A stretch of DNA of 64,000 bases from Pelagerythrobacter rhizovicinus. GTDB taxonomy: Bacteria > Pseudomonadota > Alphaproteobacteria > Sphingomonadales > Sphingomonadaceae. The position numbers and the translations under genes were made by a program. Below the pieces are notes generated by a model. It saw nothing but the letters and a program-made list of their open reading frames with translations. It searched no databases and was not told the DNA's origin. The stretch is taken from contig NZ_SDPV01000001.1 of assembly GCF_004135625.1 (NCBI RefSeq), positions 248,001 to 312,000 of the forward strand. Reading direction: 5' to 3'. Below are positions 54,421-64,000 of the stretch, one piece after another (the stretch's first letter is position 1; the number at the start of each line of letters is the position of its first letter).

Positions 54421-54755
54421 TGCACCTTGTCCTTGTCTTGACGCAGCCGGTCGATCTCGTGGGTCAGGTGATAGCCGCTGTCGGTAACGATCTTCTCGAC
54501 GCTGCTCATGCGGTCCTTTAGCGATCCGATCTCGGCCCGCAGTTCGGCGTTTTCCTGGGTGAGGAGCCTGATGCGCTCGGCCGCCTGACCGTCGGTGCTG
54601 GGCTTGAGCGACTGGCCCCACATTCCTTCGAGCGGATAACCGTTCTTGATCTTCATCCGCGTGGTGTGGACGGAGGCGAGAATGCCTGCCGCGCCGAGGA
54701 TGAAGGCGGCAAGGATGATCCACCCGAGGTAGGGGAGAATGTCGGCGAATTCCAT
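54417..54755 (-). CDS. PspB-like membrane/coiled-coil protein 3
   Basis: A 112-residue protein. An N-terminal helix (LGWIILAAFILGAAGILAS) precedes a tail with AERIRLLTQENAELRAEIGS and DRMSSVEKIVTDSGYHLTHE. The middle GYPLEGMWGQ stretch resembles GYSLENEWGG in the next copy. ATG 54755 overlaps the upstream copy's stop by one base (TGATG). Confidence 0.8.
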   Translation of the reverse strand: MEFADILPYLGWIILAAFILGAAGILASVHTTRMKIKNGYPLEGMWGQSLKPSTDGQAAERIRLLTQENAELRAEIGSLKDRMSSVEKIVTDSGYHLTHEIDRLRQDKDKVQ

Positions 54756-55096
54756 CAGAAGCGCTCCTCGCGCTGGACATTGAGCGGAACGCCCGCGTCG
54801 TCGGGTCTGGGCCGTTCGCGCAGCGCCTCGATCTCCTCGCGGAGCGAGTAGCCGCGATCGGTAACGATCTTTTCGAGCACGATCATGCGGTCCTGCATCG
54901 CGTCGAGCTTGTCGTGCAGCGCGCGGTTCTCTTCGCGAAGGCGCTTGGTTTCGGCGCTGTCCGTTGGCTCGGTCATGCCGCCCCATTCGTTCTCGAGCGA
55001 GTAGCCGTGCTTGGCTCGTATCCAGTTGTTGATCAGCCAGCCGCCGGTACTGACGGCGATGATCGCGATGACGAATGCGGGGCCGCCCCAGTCCAT
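54755..55096 (-). CDS. PspB-like membrane/coiled-coil protein 2
   Basis: A 113-residue protein. The hydrophobic start (WGGPAFVIAIIAVSTGGWLI) is followed by a short basic segment, GYSLENEWGG, a long coiled coil (ETKRLREENRALHDKLDAMQ) and the module VLEKIVTDRGYSLREEIEAL. GTG 55099 or ATG 55096 are both possible starts; ATG is given. Confidence 0.8.
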   Translation of the reverse strand: MDWGGPAFVIAIIAVSTGGWLINNWIRAKHGYSLENEWGGMTEPTDSAETKRLREENRALHDKLDAMQDRMIVLEKIVTDRGYSLREEIEALRERPRPDDAGVPLNVQREERF

Positions 55097-55410
55097 CACA
55101 CGCGCTCCTTGCGAGCGGTGTCGAGCGGAACGCCGGCGCCTTCGCCTTCCACCCGGCGCTGGTCGCGCAGGGCCTCGATCTGGGTTGCGATGTCGTAGCC
55201 GCGATCGGTGATGATCCGTTCGAGGACACGCACGCGATCTTCCAGGTCGGTGATGTGGCTTGCGTATTGCGCGGCTTTCTCCGCGGTGGCTTCGGCGGTG
55301 GACTTGACATTCATTTCCGCCAGCTTCTGCTGATGTCTGGTCCAGATGGCGACGATCGGGATCATCAGTGCGACGATCGGGATCATTACGCCGATGGTTG
55401 CGGGGTCCAT
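55096..55410 (-). CDS. PspB-like membrane/coiled-coil protein 1
   Basis: A 104-residue protein directly downstream of pspC. A hydrophobic helix (IGVMIPIVALMIPIVAIW) leads to HQQKLAEMNVKS and a coiled coil with RVRVLERIITDRGYDIATQI. The start has ATIGVMIPIV, close to PspB in plan (membrane anchor, then coiled coil with LExIL). It is the first of five extra copies. Confidence 0.8.
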   Translation of the reverse strand: MDPATIGVMIPIVALMIPIVAIWTRHQQKLAEMNVKSTAEATAEKAAQYASHITDLEDRVRVLERIITDRGYDIATQIEALRDQRRVEGEGAGVPLDTARKERV

Positions 55411-55432
55411 CGTGCTTCTCCCTGAAATGCTC

Positions 55433-55810
55433 TCAGCGCAGCCGCTCGATCTCGGCGGTCAGGCGTGGGTTGCTCGAAACGTAGTAAGTCTCGACTTCGG
55501 CCAGGCGGCGGTCGATGTCGCGCATCCGGGCGCGGATCTCGCGCGCGGTGCGCTTCGGGCTCTGCCGTACGCGTTGCCAGTATTGCTGTTCCTCCCGGTC
55601 GACGTAGAGGTGCGGCGGCTTCTTGTTCAGCAGCAGGCCGGCGATGAAGTAGAACGGTATGGTGCCGCCGCCGGCCACGAAGGTCAGCCCGATGAACCCG
55701 AGCCGGATCCAGAGCGCGTTGACCCCGGTATAGTCGGCGATCCCGGCGCAGACGCCCATCAGCTTGGCGTTGTGCTTGTCGCGGTAAAGCGTGGTGCGCG
55801 GGCTGTTCAC
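55433..55810 (-). CDS. pspC: Phage shock protein C
   Basis: A 125-residue inner-membrane protein. The PspC domain is YRDKHNAKLMGVCAGIADYTGVNALWIRLGFIGLTFVAGGGTIPFYFIAGLLL, and the C-terminal tail includes DIDRRLAEVETYYVSSNPRL. In the characterised system PspB and PspC sense inner-membrane stress and bind PspA. GTG 55810 overlaps the pspB stop (GTGA). The tail carries the same E-x2-...-EIxxLR-type module as its neighbours. Confidence 0.93.
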   Translation of the reverse strand: MNSPRTTLYRDKHNAKLMGVCAGIADYTGVNALWIRLGFIGLTFVAGGGTIPFYFIAGLLLNKKPPHLYVDREEQQYWQRVRQSPKRTAREIRARMRDIDRRLAEVETYYVSSNPRLTAEIERLR

Positions 55811-56103
55811 TGGTGGGCTCCCTTCTTCTCGGCGAGCATACGGTCGAGCTCGCGCAGCTTTTCGTTGTCGATCTCGCGGTCGTGCATCAGCCGCGCGGGC
55901 TTGAAGTCCGGGTGGTCGGAAGCCACCAGCCGCTCGACCGTGTCCATCCGCTCGTCGAGCCGCTTGGCGAGGCTGTAGAGCTCTTCGAGCAGGGCCTCGT
56001 CGTCGGTGGTGATCGTGGCAGAGGTTTTCCACTTCGTGACGTAGTGGAAAATGATCCACGGAAGCGCGATGAAGATCGCGACGATTGCCAGTACTCCTTC
56101 CAT
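55807..56103 (-). CDS. pspB: Phage shock protein B
   Basis: A 98-residue membrane protein: short N-terminal helix (GVLAIVAIFIALPWIIFHYV) and coiled coil with EELYSLAKRLDERMDTVERLVASDHPDF, the PspB signature (E. coli form LEAILDAEHPNW). It couples with PspC and PspA. Spacing to pspA is three bases, with a GTGA link to pspC. Confidence 0.93.
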   Translation of the reverse strand: MEGVLAIVAIFIALPWIIFHYVTKWKTSATITTDDEALLEELYSLAKRLDERMDTVERLVASDHPDFKPARLMHDREIDNEKLRELDRMLAEKKGAHQ

Positions 56104-56106
56104 GGA

Positions 56107-56799
56107 TCAGTCCCCCTTGTTTGCGGCGTCGCCCTTGCCGAGCGCCCGCTTCATCGCTTCCAGTTCCTCATCGACCCGGTCCGAGTCCTCGAGCGAGGCG
56201 ATTTCGTCGGCCAGCGAGAGCTGGCCGCTGCCGTCGGACAGCGAGAGTGCGTCGGCGCGCCCTTCGGCGTAATCGACGCGGCGTTCGAGTTGGTCGAAGC
56301 GCGCCAGCGCCTCGTCGGTACGCTCGGTACTCATCAGCGTGCGCAGCTTGACCCGGTTCTCGGCGCTTTCGAGGCGTGCGGCGATCGCGGTCTGGCGGCT
56401 GCGGGCCTCGCGCAGGCGCTGCTGCAGCTTGGCGATGTCCTGCTCGTAGGCGCGCAGCGCGTCGTCGAGCACCGCGATTTCCTGCTTGAGCTGCTCGCCC
56501 ATGTCGGCGGCCTTCTTCTTCTCAACCAGCGCGGCGCGGGCGAGGTCCTCGCGATCCTTGCTGAGCGCAAGCTGGGCCTTCTCGCCCCAGTCGGCCTGGA
56601 GCCGGTCGAGCTTGACCGTATGGCGATGCATCTCCTTCTGGTCGGCAATGGTGCGCGCGGCGCTCGCGCGGACCTCGACCAGCGTCTCCTCCATCTCGAG
56701 GATGATCATGCGGATCATCTTGGCCGGGTCGTCGGCCTTGTCGAGCATGTCGTTGAAGTTCGCGGCGATGATGTCGCGGGTACGGCTGAAAATTCCCAT
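56107..56799 (-). CDS. pspA: Phage shock protein A
   Basis: A 230-residue membrane-associated ESCRT-III-like protein that binds stressed membranes and inhibits PspF. The amphipathic N-terminus is MGIFSRTRDIIAANFNDMLD and long coiled coils follow (MIILEMEETLVEVRASAART, QQRLREARSRQTAIAARLES). ATG 56799 has GGAG eight bases upstream. The frame is open another 80 codons to GTG 57039, which overlaps the upstream small gene's stop, so a longer form cannot be excluded. Confidence 0.94.
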   Translation of the reverse strand: MGIFSRTRDIIAANFNDMLDKADDPAKMIRMIILEMEETLVEVRASAARTIADQKEMHRHTVKLDRLQADWGEKAQLALSKDREDLARAALVEKKKAADMGEQLKQEIAVLDDALRAYEQDIAKLQQRLREARSRQTAIAARLESAENRVKLRTLMSTERTDEALARFDQLERRVDYAEGRADALSLSDGSGQLSLADEIASLEDSDRVDEELEAMKRALGKGDAANKGD

Positions 56800-57035
56800 C
56801 AGGGGCACTCCGTTGAAATTGAACTCGCTCGACCAGCCGCCGCCGGCCCGCGCATGCGACTTGCCCTGCGTCGGCCTTCCCTGTGTCGGGGTGGGGCTGG
56901 TGCGCAGGCGCTCGACTTCCTCGTCGAGTCGCGAGGGGCGGCGATGGGCCGGAGCGCCGTCGGCGCGTTTTCCTGCGCCGCGGGACTGGGGGGGCTCGCG
57001 CTCCGGCCCAAGGGGGTCGAGATCGGTCGGCTTGG

Positions 57036-57188
57036 TCACGCCAGCTCGACCTGTTGGCAGGCGACCGTCGCGGCCATGGCCGGGGTGGCATGCATCTGGC
57101 CGCTCAGCGCCACGAACAGGGCCATCGCGGCGACGCTGGCGATGGCGGCCTGTCCCAGCTTGGTCTGAAAGAAGCGGCGGTCGTACAT
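57036..57188 (-). CDS. Small membrane peptide leading the psp operon, 50 residues
   Basis: MYDRRFFQTKLGQAAIASVA begins a short protein with one hydrophobic segment (AAIASVAAMALFVALSG) and a short polar tail (ATVACQQVELA). It is the first gene after the sigma-54 promoter (ATG 57188, about 40 bases past the -12 element), with GGGAGGA upstream as RBS. Its TGA overlaps a GTG that opens a frame continuous with pspA. I know no family. Confidence 0.7.
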   Translation of the reverse strand: MYDRRFFQTKLGQAAIASVAAMALFVALSGQMHATPAMAATVACQQVELA

Positions 57189-57227
57189 GGTGTGGGTCCT
57201 CCCGGAACTCGATTACGCCCTCCTTTG

Positions 57228-57243
57228 AGCAAGGGGTGTGCCA
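57228..57243 (-). promoter_or_regulatory. Sigma-54 promoter of the psp operon
   Basis: On the minus strand TGGCACACCCCTTGCT matches the -24/-12 consensus (TGGCAC, five bases, TTGC), with GG and GC ten bases apart as required. It lies 40 bases ahead of the first gene. PspF, the expected activator, is encoded divergently next to it. Confidence 0.92.
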
Positions 57244-57263
57244 AAACATAAAAAATGCCAGAT

Positions 57264-57290
57264 TTCAGCTGCTTGCTAAGTGCTGCTGAA
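57264..57290. promoter_or_regulatory. Candidate PspF upstream activation site
   Basis: TTCAGCTGC (57264-57272) and GCTGCTGAA (57282-57290) form an inverted repeat with one mismatch, upstream of the sigma-54 promoter at a distance normal for enhancer-binding proteins. It also overlaps the pspF promoter region, so PspF could repress its own gene by binding here, as known in E. coli. Confidence 0.6.
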
Positions 57291-57343
57291 CCTCGTGTTG
57301 GTTTGTGTTGCCAACTATCGGCGAATTTCACTATAGATTGGCC

Positions 57344-58384
<1,041 letters not shown>

Positions 58385-58406
58385 GCGGGCCCGGGCCCGG
58401 CGGCGC

Positions 58407-58811
58407 TTAGCCCGGTCGGCTGACGTTCTCGATCGTCAGCAACCGTTCCTCGCCGCTGCGGTCCGGCCAGCTTATCGACTGCCCCACGCGCAGGCCGATC
58501 AGCCCGGCGCCGACGGGGGCGAGAATCGAAAGCCGTCCTTCGGCGATATCCGCATCCTTCGGGTAGACGAGCGTGACCGTTCGCCGTTCGCCCGTCTTCT
58601 CGACGACGAACTCGACCGTCGATCCCATGGTCACCACGTCGCCGGGCACCTCTTCGGCGGGCAGGGTCTCGGCCCGATCGATCTCCTCCAGCAGCATGCG
58701 GCTGACGTTGGGATGGCGGGTGCGGATGCCGAAGGCGAGATCGGCGAGCGCATCGGCTTCGCTTTCGACGAGAGTGATGGGAGGCCGCTGCGCTGCCTGC
58801 TGGACGTTCAT
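58407..58811 (-). CDS. Rnk/GreA-C-like nucleoside diphosphate kinase regulator
   Basis: A 134-residue protein with an N-terminal coiled segment and a C-terminal GreA/FKBP-like domain (VTMGSTVEFVVEKTGERRTVTLVYPKDADIAEGRLSILAPVGAGLIGLRVGQSI). It resembles Rnk, which binds RNA polymerase without transcript-cleavage activity. ATG 58811 is preferred; the upstream frame is not conserved-looking. A terminator-like hairpin lies in its leader. Confidence 0.85.
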   Translation of the reverse strand: MNVQQAAQRPPITLVESEADALADLAFGIRTRHPNVSRMLLEEIDRAETLPAEEVPGDVVTMGSTVEFVVEKTGERRTVTLVYPKDADIAEGRLSILAPVGAGLIGLRVGQSISWPDRSGEERLLTIENVSRPG

Positions 58812-59183
58812 GGATCGAATCTTTCGAGGAAGGTGCGAAAAAACGCGCGTTGGCGCGTCAGAAGGCGGACTGCTCGCCCCGGGAACGGGGCGTGCGCGCA
58901 CCGGACCCGGGGCTAGATGCCCGCGAGAAGCTGTCCCCCGTGATGTCGAAAGTACGCCCTCGTCATCGCGCGAAGCTGTCACCTTGGCGGTCCGGTGTCA
59001 AATGGAAGCGGCGCCCGGCCGGAGCGGTGAGTCGAATGCAGTTGCAAATGGTGCGGGCCGAGTCTATCTGCCCATCAATCCCGACATTGTCGCGACACTG
59101 GAGGGGCTGGCGCCGCAAGGGGCCGGCCAAGGCGCCGTTGAGCAACCTGCCTGTCGCATCCGTCGTGTAGACATGGAGACCGA
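58812..59183. other. 372-base divergent leader region between rnk-like gene and rimP
   Basis: Close to the rnk-like start (58838-58858) a hairpin ACGCGC-GTTG-GCGCGT is followed, on the minus strand, by TTTTTT, looking like an intrinsic terminator only 27 bases before the start codon. The remaining 320 bases should hold the promoter of the rimP-nusA-infB operon; I find no clear -35/-10, no conserved small ORF and no riboswitch. The RBS for rimP is GGAG six bases before ATG 59184. Confidence 0.4.
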
Positions 59184-59771
59184 ATGGCCGATCTGGCGCG
59201 CCTGACCGAGATTATCGAGCCCGAAGCGAAAGCGCTCGGCTTCGATCTCGTGCGCGTGAAGATGATCGCCTCGGAAGCCGGAGACGGCGGGCAGGCGCTG
59301 CAGGTCATGGCAGAGGATCCGGCCACCGGGCAACTCGTGCTCGACCAGTGCGCCGCGCTCTCTCGCCGCATCTCCGACCGGATCGATGAGCTCGAGGAAC
59401 AGGGCACGGTGCTGGTCGAAGGCGCCTACCACCTCGAAGTCAGCTCCCCCGGGATCGACCGGCCGCTCACCCGGCCCAAGGATTTCGAGAACTGGGTGGG
59501 GCACGAGGCCAAGTTCGCGCTTGCCGAGAAGATCGACGGGCTGCGCAACCTGCGCGGGCCGCTCGGCGGTTTCGAGGACGGCAAGGCCGTGATCGAAGAC
59601 CGCAAGGCGGGACGCATCGCGGTGCCGCTCGATGCAATCCATTCGGCGAAGCTCGTCCTGACCGACGAGCTTATCGCCGCGACCAGACCGCTCGACGCTG
59701 CCGGAGCTGACGAAGTGATTGGCGGTGCCGAAGAAATCGACGAAGTCACAGAAGAGAAGGCTGACGACTGA
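59184..59771 (+). CDS. rimP: Ribosome maturation factor RimP
   Basis: A 195-residue protein required for 30S assembly. LTEIIEPEAKALGFDLVRVKMI and CAALSRRISDRIDELEEQGT through YHLEVSSPGIDRPLTRPKDF are the RimP signature (GIDRPL motif), with an acidic C-terminal extension. Its stop overlaps the nusA start (TGATG), the usual linkage. Confidence 0.94.
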   Translation: MADLARLTEIIEPEAKALGFDLVRVKMIASEAGDGGQALQVMAEDPATGQLVLDQCAALSRRISDRIDELEEQGTVLVEGAYHLEVSSPGIDRPLTRPKDFENWVGHEAKFALAEKIDGLRNLRGPLGGFEDGKAVIEDRKAGRIAVPLDAIHSAKLVLTDELIAATRPLDAAGADEVIGGAEEIDEVTEEKADD

Positions 59772-61435
59772 TGGCCAGTGCAATTTCCGCCAACAAGGCC
59801 GAGCTGCTCGCGATTGCGAATGCAGTCGCCTCCGAGAAGATGATCGACAAGGCGATCGTCATCGAGGCGATGGAAGAGGCGATCCAGAAGAGCGCACGCA
59901 ACCGCTACGGCGCCGAGAACGACATTCGCGCCAAGCTCGACCCGCAGACCGGCGACTTGCGCCTGTGGCGCGTGGTCGAAGTGGTCGAGGAGGTCGAGGA
60001 CTACTTCAAGCAGATCGATCTCGAGGCGGCGAAGAAGCTCGACGCCGAGGCGAAGCTGGGTGACTTCATCGTCGATCCGCTGCCGCCGGTCGACCTCGGC
60101 CGCATCGACGCGCAGAGCGCCAAGCAGGTGATCTTCCAGAAGGTCCGCGACGCGGAGCGCGAGCGCCAGTACGAGGAATTCAAGGACCGCGCGGGCGAAG
60201 TGATCACCGGCGTGATCAAGTCGGTCGAATTCGGCCACGTGATCGTCAACCTCGGCCGCGCCGAGGGTGTCATCCGCCGCGACCAGCAGATCCCGCGCGA
60301 GGCCGCCCGCGTCGGCGAGCGCGTGCGCGCGCTGATCACCAAGGTGGAGCGCAACAACCGCGGGCAGCAGATCTTCCTCAGCCGCGCGCATCCCGAGTTC
60401 ATGAAGAAGCTGTTCGCGCAGGAAGTGCCCGAGATCTACGACGGCATCATCGAGATCAAGGCCGCTGCCCGCGATCCCGGCAGCCGTGCCAAGATCGGCG
60501 TGATCAGCCGCGACAGCTCGATCGACCCGGTCGGCGCCTGCGTCGGCATGAAGGGCAGCCGCGTCCAGGCCGTGGTGCAGGAACTGCAGGGCGAGAAGAT
60601 CGACATCATTCCCTGGAGTGAGGACACGGCGACGTTCGTGGTCAACGCGCTCCAGCCCGCCACGGTCAGCCGCGTCGTGCTCGACGAGGACGAGGGGCGG
60701 ATCGAAGTCGTCGTGCCCGACGACCAGCTCAGCCTCGCAATCGGCCGCCGCGGCCAGAACGTGCGCCTCGCCAGCCAGCTCACCGGTCATCAGATCGACA
60801 TCATGACCGAGGAAGAGGCGAGCGAGAAGCGGCAGAAGGAATTCGCCGAACGCTCCAAGATGTTCGAGGAAGAGCTCGACGTCGACGAGACGCTGTCGCA
60901 GCTTCTCGTCGCCGAAGGCTTCGCCGAGCTCGACGAAGTGGCCTATGTTGAGCTCGACGAGCTGGCCTCGATCGAAGGCTTCGACGAGGAGCTCGCCGAA
61001 GAGCTGCAGAGCCGCGCGCTCGAAGCGATCGAGCGGCACGAGGAAGCGGCGCGCACCGAGCGCCGCGAACTCGGCGTCGACGATGCCCTGGCCGAAATCC
61101 CGCACCTGACCGAGCAGATGCTGGTCACGCTGGGCAAAGCCGGCATCAAGACGCTCGACGACCTGGCCGACCTCGCCACCGACGAGCTGATCGCCAAGAA
61201 GCGCGAAGCCCCACGCCGCCGCAACAACGCCGATGGTCCGCCGACCCGGCGCCCCGCGGCCCGCGAGCAGGACAAGGGCGGCGTGCTTGGCGAATACGGC
61301 CTGAGCGAAGAGCAGGGCAACGAGATCATCATGGCCGCGCGTGCGCACTGGTTTGAAGATGAGGAACCGGCTCCGGCGCCCGCCGCCGAGGAAGCCGTCA
61401 CCGAGGAGGCCGCCGATGCGGACTCCGAACAATGA
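59771..61435 (+). CDS. nusA: Transcription termination/antitermination factor NusA
   Basis: A 554-residue RNA polymerase-binding factor. Domains in order: N-terminal polymerase-binding part (residues 1-125), S1 (GEVITGVIKSVEFGHVIVNL), two KH domains (GSRAKIGVISRDSSIDPVGACVGMKGSRVQ and LAIGRRGQNVRLASQLTGHQ), and C-terminal acidic AR-like repeats (LLVAEGFAELDEVAYVELDELASIEGF). It overlaps the next gene by 20 bases. Confidence 0.96.
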   Translation: MASAISANKAELLAIANAVASEKMIDKAIVIEAMEEAIQKSARNRYGAENDIRAKLDPQTGDLRLWRVVEVVEEVEDYFKQIDLEAAKKLDAEAKLGDFIVDPLPPVDLGRIDAQSAKQVIFQKVRDAERERQYEEFKDRAGEVITGVIKSVEFGHVIVNLGRAEGVIRRDQQIPREAARVGERVRALITKVERNNRGQQIFLSRAHPEFMKKLFAQEVPEIYDGIIEIKAAARDPGSRAKIGVISRDSSIDPVGACVGMKGSRVQAVVQELQGEKIDIIPWSEDTATFVVNALQPATVSRVVLDEDEGRIEVVVPDDQLSLAIGRRGQNVRLASQLTGHQIDIMTEEEASEKRQKEFAERSKMFEEELDVDETLSQLLVAEGFAELDEVAYVELDELASIEGFDEELAEELQSRALEAIERHEEAARTERRELGVDDALAEIPHLTEQMLVTLGKAGIKTLDDLADLATDELIAKKREAPRRRNNADGPPTRRPAAREQDKGGVLGEYGLSEEQGNEIIMAARAHWFEDEEPAPAPAAEEAVTEEAADADSEQ

Positions 61436-62171
61436 GCGCCTGACGTCCGACATCGCTGACGCCGCCGGCGCGGGGAAATCCGCGCCAGAGCGGCGATGCA
61501 TCCTCTCCGGGGAGCATGGCGCGCGTGACGCGTTGATCCGGCTGGCGATCTCGCCTGACGGTCTGGTGCTGCCCGATCCGCTCGCCAAGGCTCCCGGCCG
61601 GGGCGCCTGGATCGGCGTCACCCGCGGCGTACTGGAAGAGGCAATGGCGAAAGGCCGGCTGCGCGGAGCGCTGTCACGCGCGTTCAAGGGCGCGCCGCTG
61701 ACGGTGCCGGAGGACTTGCCGCAGAAGGTCGACGATGCGCTGGTGCGCGTGCTGCTCGACCGGCTGGGACTCGAAATGCGCGCCGGAAAGCTTATCTTGG
61801 GGTCCGACCGGATCGCCGAGCACGCGCGCAGCGGGCGCGTGGCTCTGCTGCTTCACGCCGCCGATGCAAGCGAGGACGGGACGAGGAAGCTCGACCAGGC
61901 CTGGCGTGTCGGGCGCGAGGCCGAAGGGACCGGCGAGAGGGGCATCCGCTTGCCACTGGACCGGGCGGCGCTGTCTGTGGCATTGGGCCGCGACAATGTC
62001 GTCCACTTGGCGCTGGCCGGTGATGCTGCGGCCGAGCGGATCCGAGCGATCCTCGCGCGCCTGCTGCATTTCAGGGGCCTTGCGGCTGCCGACGATGACG
62101 GTGAACCGGCCTCCGGTTCGCCGCGATCCCCGGTCCCGACCGGGGACAAGCTGATTGATTTGAAGGATTGA
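61416..62171 (+). CDS. YlxR-type (DUF448) RNA-binding protein fused to L7Ae-like domain
   Basis: A 251-residue protein between nusA and infB. The YlxR domain ([40 protein letters not shown]) binds RNA and has been linked to transcription or RNase P. A C-terminal L7Ae-like fold follows ([40 protein letters not shown]). ATG 61416 overlaps nusA by 20 bases. Confidence 0.88.
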   Translation: MRTPNNERLTSDIADAAGAGKSAPERRCILSGEHGARDALIRLAISPDGLVLPDPLAKAPGRGAWIGVTRGVLEEAMAKGRLRGALSRAFKGAPLTVPEDLPQKVDDALVRVLLDRLGLEMRAGKLILGSDRIAEHARSGRVALLLHAADASEDGTRKLDQAWRVGREAEGTGERGIRLPLDRAALSVALGRDNVVHLALAGDAAAERIRAILARLLHFRGLAAADDDGEPASGSPRSPVPTGDKLIDLKD

Positions 62172-62179
62172 CGAGTTTT

Positions 62180-64000
<1,821 letters not shown>

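Noticed and set aside
59426-61687. 753-codon minus-strand open frame
   Set aside because: Antisense shadow of nusA and rimP caused by high GC; Asp/Ala/His-rich and without motifs.

Overview
The window is a GC-rich, gene-dense bacterial chromosome segment from an alphaproteobacterium, most probably a sphingomonad close to Erythrobacteraceae. This rests on a DUF1476-type ATP synthase inhibitor (zeta), an HWE-family histidine kinase, large TonB-dependent receptors, a CrtZ carotenoid hydroxylase, a Grx4/BolA pair and the rimP-nusA-ylxR-infB order. It is inference from gene content; no rRNA or species marker is present. I see no transposase, integrase, CRISPR array or replication origin.

Region by region. 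(1) 1-9024: two divergent, tightly overlapping operons for an unidentified glycan or inositol-derived compound. The left arm has a CgeB-like glycosyltransferase start, a GT4 glycosyltransferase and two sugar epimerases. The right arm has a histidine phosphatase, a SAM methyltransferase, a clan GH-A glycosidase that looks circularly permuted, an actinobacterial-type inositol-3-phosphate synthase and two oxidoreductases. (2) 9156-15171: a stress and regulatory block: a CBS protein, zinc alcohol dehydrogenase, SRPBCC protein, Crp-like regulator, stand-alone receiver, HWE kinase and LuxR-type response regulator. (3) 15247-21785: fatty acyl-CoA catabolism on both strands. (4) 21799-24714: an HTH-RibB-RibX fusion, a second Crp-like regulator and an atypical OmpR-type regulator. 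(5) 24768-29753: a TonB receptor, a surface lipoprotein and a small TPR-like gene around an AT-rich region with Pho-box-like sites. (6) 29914-37667: a compact type IV secretion operon (virB1-2-3-4-6-9-10-11). (7) 37928-44596: a second TonB receptor, a queuosine-precursor transporter, tRNA-Arg(TCT), a DEAD-box helicase and a NUDIX hydrolase.

(8) 44869-53669: Grx4, BolA, zeta inhibitor, quinone oxidoreductase, and leuD and leuC separated by four unrelated genes; then thioesterase, crtZ, an outer-membrane protein, DUF454 and SufE. (9) 53758-58384: an inverted REP-like repeat, then an enlarged phage-shock operon (a 50-residue membrane peptide, pspA, pspB, pspC and five more PspB-like membrane/coiled-coil proteins) behind a sigma-54 promoter and divergent from pspF. 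(10) 58407-64000: an Rnk/GreA-like factor, then rimP-nusA-ylxR-infB, with infB running off the end.

The most unusual items are the PspB-like tandem expansion, the permuted glycosidase in the inositol cluster, the T4SS without VirB5/B7/B8/D4, and the HTH-RibBX fusion facing TGTGA palindromes next to its own start codon.
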